Part shown: positions 38,230 through 47,400 of the stretch, piece after piece
Numbering within the stretch: position 1 is the first letter of the stretch
How the letters are laid out: each line of letters starts with the position of its first letter
NCBI RefSeq assembly: GCF_000745265.1
Contig: NZ_JQNN01000001.1
Coordinates: forward strand, 5,490,449 to 5,554,448
Reading direction: 5' to 3'
Length of the DNA stretch: 64,000 bases
Origin: Massilia sp. 9096
GTDB lineage: Bacteria; Pseudomonadota; Gammaproteobacteria; Burkholderiales; Burkholderiaceae_D
Program-made: the position numbers and the translations under genes
Notes under the pieces: model-generated
The model's input: the letters and a program-made list of their open reading frames with translations, nothing else
The model's database searches: none
Told to the model about the DNA's origin: nothing

Positions 38230-41112
38230 TTAGAACGACTGGGTGTAACGCACGTAGACGAAGCGGTCGAGTGGCTTGTCAGGATCGACCGACGACGACG
38301 ACGAGGTGCCGCCGTAAGTGCTGTTGGCGTCGTACGTGATGATCGGCTTGCGGTTGAACACATTGTTGGCGCCGACCATCACACGGCCTTTCCAAGGCAG
38401 CGCGTAGCCGACCGACAGGTCGCTGTAGACCATGTTGCCCTGGCGGTTGTAGCCTGTGCCCCAGCTGGTGGTGTCGTTCGGATTGCTGCAAGGCTCGCCG
38501 GCGAACGCGCAGTGGGTCTTGATGTGGCTGTAGAAACGCGAGGTCAGGGTGGCGTTCCAATTGCCCAGGCTCCAATCCAGGCCCAGCGTCGACTTCACGC
38601 GGTTGTAGCCGAACTCGCCGGCGTAGCTGACCCAGTTGGAGGTCGCCGTGCTCTTGATGCGGTAGGAGTCGACATAGGTCGAGTCCGAACGCACCATGAA
38701 CTGTCCGTAGGGCGTGCGCGGCAGGCGGTAGTTGAAGCTGAAGTCGATGCCTTTGGTAGCCAGTTCGCCCAGGTTGGCATTGCCGCGCGTCAGGTTCGTG
38801 ATCTGGCCGCTGGCGTCACGCGTGACCTTGTTGCAGAAATCCTGCACGCCATTGATATAGCACTGGTTCAGTTCGTAAGCGACGCTCAAGCCGGTGATGC
38901 GGTTCTTGACGGCGATGTCGAAGTAATCCAGCGACATCGAGAAGCCGTTGATGAACGCCGGGCTGTACACGAAGCCGATGGTCTTGGTCGTCGCGGTCTC
39001 CGGTTGCAGATCGCGGTTGCCCAGGCCGGTCGTGAACGGGTACGGGGTCTGTGCGCCGGTCGACGGGACCGGGGTGCCGGCCTGGTTGACCTGGCGGAAG
39101 CTGGTCGGGACGCCGGCTGCGGCGCAGCGGGCCGTGACGCCCGCGGTCTTGCGCTGGCCGTACAGGCTGTCGCAAGGGTCGATGTAGGAGTCGAACGACT
39201 GGCCGCCGCCGCCGAAGGTGTCGGCCAGCGCCGGGGCGCGGAAGCCCTGGGCCCAGGTGCCGCGGGTCAGCAGGTCCTTGACCGGCTTCCACATGAAGCT
39301 GGCCTTGCTGTTGTGCGTGCTGCCGAAGTTGCTGTAGTCCGAGTAGCGTGACGCCAGGTCGAAGCTCAGCAGTTCAGCGAAGGGCATGCTCTTGAGCACC
39401 GGGATGTTGGTTTCCAGGTAAGCTTCGCGCACGTTGTACTTGCCGGTGGTGGTGAACGCCGCCAGGTCGGTCGAGTAGCCCGACTGCTCGAACTGGCCCG
39501 GACGGTCGAAGCCGGTGACGCTCCGGTGCTCGAGGCCGGCCGCCACGCCGACCGCGCCGGCCGGCAGGTTGAACAGTTCGCCCGTGATGTCGGCGGTGGC
39601 GCTGTTGACGGTCGAGCCGTAGGTGCCCTGGCCGTTCGACATGATGTAGTTCAGCGCTTCCGGGGTCGACGCCGACGGGCCGCCCAGCACGTTGAACGGT
39701 ACGCACTGGCTCATCGGGATCGGCGCAGCGGCGGTACCGCATTGCACGGCGCCGGACGCGTTCACGAACGACGGACCGAGCGCTTTCTTCAGGTTCAGCA
39801 GGTTGATGTTGCCGGTCGAGGTCGTGTTGCCGTCACTGGCGCTGTGGTTATAGCCCACGCTCCAGTTCCAGGTCCTGCCCAGCGCCATGAAGTCGCCTTC
39901 GAGCGAGGCGTCGATGTGGGTGGTGCGGTTCTCGTTGTCGGTCACGCGCGGCACTTCGATGGTGCGGCGGTAGAAGAACAGGTCCTGGCCGGCGCCGGCG
40001 GCGACGCCGGGCGCGCCATTGCCGTACGGGTTGTAATAGCTGTTCTTGTCGATGTAGACCGGGAAATTGGGCTGCGACGTCGAGCTCAGCGGATAGCCGG
40101 CGACCTGGCGCGGCGAGTCGCGGTCGGCGTACATCGCGGTGGTGGTGAAGCGCATGCCGTACGGCAGTTCGATCGAGCCCTTGGTGAAGATCGACGTCAG
40201 GCGCGTCGGCTCCGTGTAGTTCATCTGGCTGGTCGAGTTGAAGGTGTCCGCGTCCGCACTGGCATAGGTGTGGTAATTGGCCTGGTTGCGGGCATCCGAG
40301 CTGGTGCCGTCGCCCAGCGGACCGCCGGTGTGGTTCACGACCTTGTTGAAGCCGCTCGCGGCGCCGCCGGCGCCGACCTGGCGGATGCGGCCCCACGGGC
40401 CGGTGCCGTAGTTGGCGTTCTGGTGGTTCGGGCCGAAGCTGTAGGCGGTGATGTCGCGGTCGCGCGCCCACACCACGCCTTGCGAGGTGTGGGTCAGGCC
40501 GAACAGCATGCCGGCCTTGTCGTCGCCGGCGCCGTAGGTCGCCGAGAAATCCTTGCTCTTGCCGTCGCCGCCATGCTGGTTGGCGCCTTCGTACAGGCTG
40601 ACCTGGCCGCCCTGCATGGTCTTCTTCAGGATGAAGTTGACCACGCCGGCGATCGCGTCCGAACCGTAGATCGACGATGCGCCATCCTTCAGGATCTCGA
40701 CGCGCTCGATCAGCGCCGACGGGATGGTCGAGACGTCGGTGTAGCCGGCCGTGGTCTGGGTCCAGCGCTTGCCGTTGACCAGCACCAGCAGGCGGTTCGA
40801 ACCCAGGTTGCGCATGTCGATGTACTGGCCGCCCTGTTCGCGGTTCGAAGTCAGCGCCGAACCTTTCGAGAACGCCGGGGTGCCGGAGGACGACAGGTTG
40901 TTGATGATGTCGCCGACGGTGACCAGACCGGTCTTCTGGATCTGTTCCTGGGTCATCACCTGGACCGGCTGGGCGGTCTCCAGGTCGACCTGGCGGATAC
41001 GCGAGCCGGTCACTTCGACGCGCTGCGTCTGGGACGCCTGCTCCTGGGCATGGCCGGTCATCGCCTGGACGGCGATCGCAACGGCGAGGGCAATTTTGCT
41101 ACGTTGTTGCAT
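38230..41112 (-). CDS. TonB-dependent outer-membrane receptor (TBDR7)
   Basis: A 960-aa receptor, paralogue of TBDR6. The signal peptide is MQQRSKIALAVAIAVQAMTG then HA. The plug is VEVTGSRIRQVDLETAQPV, identical over this stretch to TBDR6, with IDMRNLGSNRLLVLVNGKRW and VEILKDGASSIYGSDAIAGV. The barrel ends YVRYTQSF. The start at 41112 has GGAGA six bases upstream. The signal peptides of TBDR6 and TBDR7 are unrelated while the mature parts align, so the duplicated unit probably took or exchanged its 5' end. A 28-bp dyad lies about 150 bp upstream. Confidence 0.93.
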   Translation of the reverse strand: MQQRSKIALAVAIAVQAMTGHAQEQASQTQRVEVTGSRIRQVDLETAQPVQVMTQEQIQKTGLVTVGDIINNLSSSGTPAFSKGSALTSNREQGGQYIDMRNLGSNRLLVLVNGKRWTQTTAGYTDVSTIPSALIERVEILKDGASSIYGSDAIAGVVNFILKKTMQGGQVSLYEGANQHGGDGKSKDFSATYGAGDDKAGMLFGLTHTSQGVVWARDRDITAYSFGPNHQNANYGTGPWGRIRQVGAGGAASGFNKVVNHTGGPLGDGTSSDARNQANYHTYASADADTFNSTSQMNYTEPTRLTSIFTKGSIELPYGMRFTTTAMYADRDSPRQVAGYPLSSTSQPNFPVYIDKNSYYNPYGNGAPGVAAGAGQDLFFYRRTIEVPRVTDNENRTTHIDASLEGDFMALGRTWNWSVGYNHSASDGNTTSTGNINLLNLKKALGPSFVNASGAVQCGTAAAPIPMSQCVPFNVLGGPSASTPEALNYIMSNGQGTYGSTVNSATADITGELFNLPAGAVGVAAGLEHRSVTGFDRPGQFEQSGYSTDLAAFTTTGKYNVREAYLETNIPVLKSMPFAELLSFDLASRYSDYSNFGSTHNSKASFMWKPVKDLLTRGTWAQGFRAPALADTFGGGGQSFDSYIDPCDSLYGQRKTAGVTARCAAAGVPTSFRQVNQAGTPVPSTGAQTPYPFTTGLGNRDLQPETATTKTIGFVYSPAFINGFSMSLDYFDIAVKNRITGLSVAYELNQCYINGVQDFCNKVTRDASGQITNLTRGNANLGELATKGIDFSFNYRLPRTPYGQFMVRSDSTYVDSYRIKSTATSNWVSYAGEFGYNRVKSTLGLDWSLGNWNATLTSRFYSHIKTHCAFAGEPCSNPNDTTSWGTGYNRQGNMVYSDLSVGYALPWKGRVMVGANNVFNRKPIITYDANSTYGGTSSSSSVDPDKPLDRFVYVRYTQSF

Positions 41113-41445
41113 GCAATTCTCCAATCTTGGGGACGGCAACTTGGCGGTTCATGGCCACCAGGTCTTGTTCAGTTCACGCGCACTTCATCGTCACGCAGCA
41201 AATGCCGACTGACATACTTGTGACAATGCGTGAGTCAGGTCAGTGCTTGTATTGATAAGATCATTTCGTATTGACCGTTGTCAATACGAAAAAATTCTTA
41301 CGTGAAATGGTGGAGAAAAAACAACGTGACCGCTTGCGGCATGCACTGCGATGGGGTGGATATGCACGGCACACGTGCGCCCGCGCGCAGGCGCGGTGCA
41401 TGCGCCCAAATGCAAACCGAAGGGAAAAAAGGGAAGCGGCGCCGA
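41113..41445. other. intergenic region upstream of TBDR7
   Basis: About 330 bp between the glnE stop and the TBDR7 start, both read on the minus strand. No gene is supported. It carries the perfect dyad at 41264-41291; no terminator for glnE was found, so readthrough into TBDR7 is possible. Confidence 0.45.
41264..41291. promoter_or_regulatory. 28-bp dyad, probable operator of TBDR7
   Basis: TTTCGTATTGAC, spacer CGTT, GTCAATACGAAA: perfect 12-base arms. It lies about 150 bp upstream of the TBDR7 start. No T-run follows on the minus strand, arguing against a glnE terminator and for a protein-binding site. Confidence 0.6.
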
Positions 41446-44190
41446 TCAGGCGTTAAAGCAGCGATGCCAAAGCTGCGCGACCGTTGTCGCATGCTGTGCG
41501 ACCAGTTCCGGGGCGACACGCGCGTTTTCCTGGCCCTGCAGGCGTACCTGGTGCTGCAGTTTGCGCATCGCGCGGTAGGCATCGGCGGCGCCGGCGGCCA
41601 GGCCGGGGTCGACCAGGCCGAGTTCGCCGCACAGGCGCAACAAGGCGATGTTGCCGGCATTCGCGGTCAAGCGGGGATAGTCCGCGGCGTGCAGCAGCAC
41701 CAGGTACTGGACGATGAATTCGATATCGATCATGCCGCCGGCGTCCTGCTTGAGATCGAATGAATCACTGCGTTGCGGATGCGCCTCATGCATGCGCTGG
41801 CGCATTTTCACGACTTCATCACGCAGCGTGTCGGGATTGCGCCGCTGGCGTAATACTTGTTCGCGGATCGCTTCGAAGCGCGTGCCAATGTCCGCGTCGC
41901 CGGCGCAAAAGCGCGCGCGCGTGAGCGCCTGGTGCTCCCAGATCCAGGCCGAGGCCCGCTGGTAGCGCTCGAACGCATTGATCGACGACACCAGCATGCC
42001 CGAGGCGCCGTCGGGGCGCAGCGCGGTGTCGATGTCGAACAGGATGCCGGCCGGCGTGTGGGTCGTCATCCAGGTGATGAAGCGCTGGGCCAGCTTGGCG
42101 TAGTTCGATGGCGCCATGTCGTCGTCGTCGTCGAACAGGAAGATGACGTCGAGGTCGGAAACGTAGCCGAGTTCCTTGCCGCCCAGCTTGCCGTACGCGA
42201 TCACGGCGAAGCGCGGCGTGTCGCGGTGGCGCGTGGCGATCGTGCGCCAGGCGCGCTGCACGGTCTCGGCCACGATCAGGTCGGCCAGCGCCGATAGGTG
42301 GTCGGCCAGGCGCTCGACCGACAGTTCGCCGGCCAGGTCCAGCGCCAGCAGCCGGAACAGCTGGGCGTGGTGGGCTTCGCGCAGGATGTCGAGCTGGCGC
42401 TCGGTGTCGCCCTCGGCCGCGTCGAGCTGGCGCGCCAGGCTGGCGGCGAACGCGGGCAGGTCGTCCGACCAGCTGGCGGCGGCGTTGCCGCGATCGTCGA
42501 GCAATTCGTCGAGCAGGATCGGGTGCTGGGTAAGGAAGGTCGCAGCCCAGCCGCTGGCGTTGATCATGCGGATCACGCGCTCGAGCGTGTGCGGGTATTC
42601 GGTCAGCAGCGACAGATAAGCCGAGCGGCGCGCGATCGCCTCGAAAAAGTCGAGCAGGCGCCCGAGCGTGGCGGTGTGGCTGCCCAGCCTGGCCTCTGCC
42701 ACCGCCGCGGCGATTTGGGGCAGGGCGGCGTTGACCAGCGCCACCAGCCGGTTGCGGCTGGCTTCGGGCAGGGTCTGCAGGCGCGGCGCCTGCCAGGTCG
42801 CGATCAGGCGGTCGGCGCTCGGGCCCGGGGCGTCGAAGCCGAGGCTGGCCAGGCGGTCGGCGATGGCGTCGCGGTTGTCCGGGTCGGTGAGCGAGGCGCC
42901 CGGGTCGACCGCGTTGCTGGCGCCAGCGCCCGCGCTCTTGTCGGCGAAGATCGCGTCGAACTGCTGGGCGACGAACACGCGCCGCGCGTCCAGCTCGGCC
43001 AGCAGCGCCGCCTCATCCGGCAAACCCATCATGTGCGCGACGGTGGCGCGGTCTTGCGGCGCGGCCGGCAGCGTGTGGGTCTGGGCGTCGTCCAGGTATT
43101 GCAGGCGGTGCTCGAGGTTGCGCAGGAAGGTATAGGCCTCGAGCAGCTGGTCGACCACCTCGCTGGAGAGCAGTTCGCGTTCGGCCAGCAGGCGCAGCGT
43201 CGCGCGCGTCGAGCGCGTGCGCAAGGCCGGATCGCGGCCGCCGCGTATCAATTGGAATACTTGCGCCAGGAACTCGATCTCGCGGATGCCGCCGCGTCCC
43301 AGCTTGACGTTGTGGCTGCGCTCGGGATGCAGGCGTTCCTGGCGGTTGACCTCGGCGCGGATCTGGGCGTGCATGGTGCGGATCGCGTCGATCACGCCGA
43401 AGTCCAGGTAGCGCCGGTACACGAACGGCCGCACGATCGCGTCGAGCGCGGCGATGTCGACGGGATCGCCGGTGACCGCGCGCGCTTTGACCCAGGCATA
43501 ACGCTCCCACTCGCGGCCTTGTACGATCAGGTAGTCCTCGACCATGTTCAGGCTCGCCACCAGCGGACCCGACTTGCCGTTTGGACGCAGCGCCATGTCG
43601 ACGCGGAACGTGAAGCCATCCTCGGTCACCTCGGACAGGGCGGCGATCAGCTTGCGTCCCAGGCGCACGAAAAATTCGTGGTTGGACAGCGAACGCTGGC
43701 CGGACGCGTCGATACGGGTATCGCCGTCTTCCGGGTAGACGAAGATGAGGTCGATGTCGGACGACACGTTGAGCTCGCCGCCGCCGTGCTTGCCCATCGC
43801 CAGCACCATCATCTGCTGGGGTCGGCCCGATTCGGCCCCGATCGGCATGCCGTGGATGGCGGTCAATTCGTCCATCAGCGCGGCCAGGTGGGTCTGGACG
43901 GCGAAGTCGGCGAAGCGGCTCATCGCGCTGACGACCTCGTCCAGGTCGGCGCGGCCGGACAGGTCGCGCTCGATGATGGCGCAGATGAGCAGGTTGCGCA
44001 GGCGCCGCATGCGGCGGTTCAGAGGCAGATCCGGCTCGGCGTCCAGCGCTGCGCCGACATCGAGCCGGGCCAGCGATAATCGGCTCAGGGCTTCGAGCTG
44101 CACGGCGCGTGCCGGATCGGCGGCGAGCCAGCGTTGCTGGAAGCGTGAAACGGGGTCGGGAACGATCGGGGCGGGCGAGGTGTGGGTCAT
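41446..44190 (-). CDS. glnE: bifunctional glutamine synthetase adenylyltransferase/removase
   Basis: A 914-aa enzyme that adds AMP to, and removes it from, the regulatory Tyr of glutamine synthetase (Tyr 400 of the glnA product at 845-2260). Two nucleotidyltransferase modules are present: the N-terminal deadenylylase has GKHGGGELNVSSDIDLIF (residues 133-150), and the C-terminal adenylylase has YGKLGGKELGYVSDLDVIFL (about 640-660), each with its Asp-x-Asp pair. PII-responsive control is known for the family. The start at 44190 (MTHTSPAPIVPD) is the first Met that fits; the open frame continues upstream without family likeness. It is divergent from yhdP. Confidence 0.96.
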   Translation of the reverse strand: MTHTSPAPIVPDPVSRFQQRWLAADPARAVQLEALSRLSLARLDVGAALDAEPDLPLNRRMRRLRNLLICAIIERDLSGRADLDEVVSAMSRFADFAVQTHLAALMDELTAIHGMPIGAESGRPQQMMVLAMGKHGGGELNVSSDIDLIFVYPEDGDTRIDASGQRSLSNHEFFVRLGRKLIAALSEVTEDGFTFRVDMALRPNGKSGPLVASLNMVEDYLIVQGREWERYAWVKARAVTGDPVDIAALDAIVRPFVYRRYLDFGVIDAIRTMHAQIRAEVNRQERLHPERSHNVKLGRGGIREIEFLAQVFQLIRGGRDPALRTRSTRATLRLLAERELLSSEVVDQLLEAYTFLRNLEHRLQYLDDAQTHTLPAAPQDRATVAHMMGLPDEAALLAELDARRVFVAQQFDAIFADKSAGAGASNAVDPGASLTDPDNRDAIADRLASLGFDAPGPSADRLIATWQAPRLQTLPEASRNRLVALVNAALPQIAAAVAEARLGSHTATLGRLLDFFEAIARRSAYLSLLTEYPHTLERVIRMINASGWAATFLTQHPILLDELLDDRGNAAASWSDDLPAFAASLARQLDAAEGDTERQLDILREAHHAQLFRLLALDLAGELSVERLADHLSALADLIVAETVQRAWRTIATRHRDTPRFAVIAYGKLGGKELGYVSDLDVIFLFDDDDDMAPSNYAKLAQRFITWMTTHTPAGILFDIDTALRPDGASGMLVSSINAFERYQRASAWIWEHQALTRARFCAGDADIGTRFEAIREQVLRQRRNPDTLRDEVVKMRQRMHEAHPQRSDSFDLKQDAGGMIDIEFIVQYLVLLHAADYPRLTANAGNIALLRLCGELGLVDPGLAAGAADAYRAMRKLQHQVRLQGQENARVAPELVAQHATTVAQLWHRCFNA

Positions 44191-44481
44191 GGCGGATGTC
44201 TCGAGTCGCGCTGTGGCGCAGTATCGGGCAGCAGTATGGCAGATGCGTGGCGCGGCATGCGTGCTTGTCTGGACATGTCGGCGCGTTGCAGCGGCGGATG
44301 AGCGCAAATTAGCAGCGCGATTGCCTGCGAATCGCGTGGTATAGGGTGGTTTAGCGGCACGTTTGTGCGTTCCGGGCGACCTGCTATGCGGTAAAATTGC
44401 CTGCTGTACTCTTCCGGGGCGGTAACGAGGGAAGGTCCCACCGATGTTTCGATCGATTTTTGGATAATTGCGGCGAGCTTT
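44191..44481. other. divergent promoter region of glnE and yhdP
   Basis: About 290 bp between the two start codons. Promoters in both directions are expected; none is convincing by eye, and no NtrC box was found. Confidence 0.4.
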
Positions 44482-47400
44482 TTGAGTACCTTGATGCACA
44501 ACCCGGAACCGCAGGCGGAGCGCGCGCAGCAGGACGAGCAGCGCGAGCAGCACGAGCAGATGCTCGGGCCGGCGCCGGCGCACGTCCCGCTCGCGACGCG
44601 CTGGGCCCGCTTGCGCGCCGCCTACCGGGTCTGCAACCTGGCCTCGCACCACGTGCTCGGCTTCGCCATCAAGACCTTCCTCCTGCTGTACTTCGCGCTG
44701 GCCGTGCTGTTCCTGGCCTTGCGCTACGCGATCCTGCCCAACATCGACCTGTACAAGGGCCACATCGAACGCGCCGCCAGCCGCGCGCTCGGCAACCAGG
44801 TCACGATCGCGCGCATCTACGCGTCCTGGCGCGGATTGAACCCCAGCTTGTACCTGGGCGACCTGCGCCTGCGCGACAAGGCCGGGCATCAACTGCTGGC
44901 GCTGCCGTCGGTGTCGGCCACGCTGTCCTGGTGGTCGCTGGCGGCGCTCGATCCGCGCTTCGAGTCGCTCGAGATCAACCGTCCCGAGCTGGACGTCACG
45001 CGCGCCGCCGACGGCGTGCTGTGGGTCGCCGGCGTGCGCATCGATCCGAACAAAAAGGACGAGGAGGGCGGCGGCGCCGACTGGCTGCTGCGCCAGCGCG
45101 AAGTCATCATCCGCGAAGGCCGCCTGTCCTGGACCGACCGCCTGCGCGGCGCGCCCACGCTCGAGCTGTCCGACGTCACCCTGGCGCTGCGGAACCGCTG
45201 GACCTCGCACCGCTTCGCGCTCAAGGCGACGCCGCCGCGCGGCCTGAGCGCGCCGCTCGACGTGCGCGCGCGTTTTTCCCATCCGGTCTTCGGCGCCAGG
45301 GCGTCCGACGCGCGCCGTTGGAAAGGCGAGGTCTACGCCGACCTGCGCGACACCGACCTGGCCGCCTGGACCCCGTACGTCGACTATCCGTTCGCCGTGC
45401 AGCAGGGCCGCGGCTCGGTGCGCGCCTGGCTGAGCGTCGACCGTGCGCGGCTGGCCGGCTTCACCGCCGACCTCGGCCTGGCCGGCGTGTCGGCGCGGCT
45501 GTCGAAGGACGCGCCCCAGCTCGAGCTGGCGCGGGTGAGCGGGCGCCTGTCGGCGCGCGAGGCGCTGGCGCCGGGCGAAGGCTCGGGCCGGCCGACCTTC
45601 GGCGCGCTCGGCTACGAGGTGTCGCTCGAAAACTTCTCGGCGGTCACGCGCGCCGGCGTGACGCTGCCCTCTAGCACGGCCAGCCTGAGCTGGCGCCCGG
45701 CCGTGCGCCTGCAGCCGGAACGCACCGACGTGCGCGCGCGCGGGCTCGAGCTGGCCCCGCTAGCCGCGCTGGCCACCCAGCTGCCCTTGACGCCGAACCA
45801 GCGCGCGCTGCTGCTCGAGCTGGCGCCGCGCGGCCGCCTGGTCGACGTGCAGGCGCAGTGGCAGGGGCGCCTGCCGAAACCGGCGGCCTACCGCCTGCGC
45901 GGCCAGGTCGAGCAGCTCGGCATCAACCCGCTGGCGCAATCGGGCGCGAGCGGCGCCGAGCATCCTGCCATCCCGGGCTTTCGCAACCTGTCCGGTTCGA
46001 TCGACGCCAGCGACCAGGGCGGCAGCGTCAACATCGACGCCGACAAGCTGGCGCTGGCCATGCCGGCCTGGTTTGCCGATCCCGAGATGCCGTTCGACAC
46101 GCTGGCGCTGCGCGGGCGCTGGTCGTATCCGCAGGCCGACCAGCTGCTGGTCGAAGTCGACGGCCTGAATTTCACGCAGGGCGCCCTCAAGGCCAGCCTG
46201 AGCGGGCGCCACCTGCTGCCGCTCAAGCCCGGCCAGGGTCCCGGCACGGCCGACATCAATGCCACCATCGACAACTTCGACGTCACCCGCATCGGCCACT
46301 ACCTGCCGCTGGCCACGCACGAGGGCCTGCACGACTGGCTGACCAATGCGCTGCAGGGCGGCATCGTGCACGACGCCCACCTGCGCCTGCGCGGCGATTT
46401 GTCGCAGTTCCCGTTCAAGGGCGAGGGCGCGGCCGCGCGCGCGCGCGGCGAGTTCCGCGTCACCGGCCGCATCGAGAACGGCAAGCTCGACTACGCGCCG
46501 GGCCACCGTGCGGCGGACGGCAAGGCGCCGCTGTGGCCGCTCGCCGAGGGCATCGACGGCAGCCTGCTGTTCGACCGCGCGCGCATGGAAATCCACGGCG
46601 ACAGCGCACGCACGCTCGGCGTCGCGCTGTCCAACGTGCGCGCCGTGATCCCGGAACTGGGCGCCCCCGAGAGCGTGCTCGACATCGACGGCACCGCCAA
46701 CGGGCCGCTGCAGGACTTCCTGCATTACGTCGCCGCCAGCCCGGTGCTGGAATGGATCGGCGGCTTCACCGAAGACACGCGCGCCAGCGGTCCGGCCCGC
46801 CTCGGCCTGAAGCTGCACCTGCCGTTGTGGGACCTGCATTCGACCAAGGTGCAGGGCGCGCTCCAGTTACAGAGCAATGACGTCACGCTGTTCCCCGAAC
46901 TGCCGCCGGTGCAGGCGGCGCTGGGCCGGATCGAATTTTCCGAGCACGGCGTCAACCTGAACGGCATCGGCGCCAGCTTCCTGGGCGGGCCGCTGTCGCT
47001 GTCCGGCGGCACCCAGCGCGAAGGCGGCATCGTGGTACGCCTGGCCGGCAGCGCCACCGCCGACGGCCTGCGCAGGACCGAGGCGCTGCCGGCGCTGCAG
47101 CGCCTGGGCGCCAAGCTGCAGGGCGGGGCGCGCTTCGGCGGCACGGTCAGCGTCAAGGACCACGCGCTGCAGGTCGCGCTCGACTCCAACCTGGCGGGCA
47201 TGGGCATCGACCTGCCGGCCCCGCTGAACAAGCCGCAGGCCGACACGCTGCCGCTGCATTTCCAGCTCAACGGCCAGCCGACCGGTGAAAACGGTGTCGG
47301 CCACGACGAGATCCAGGTCAAGCTGGGCAGCGTGGCCGCCGCGCGCTACGTGCGCGAGCGCCAGCCGCGCGCGCCCTGGGTCGTCAAGCGCGGCGGCATC

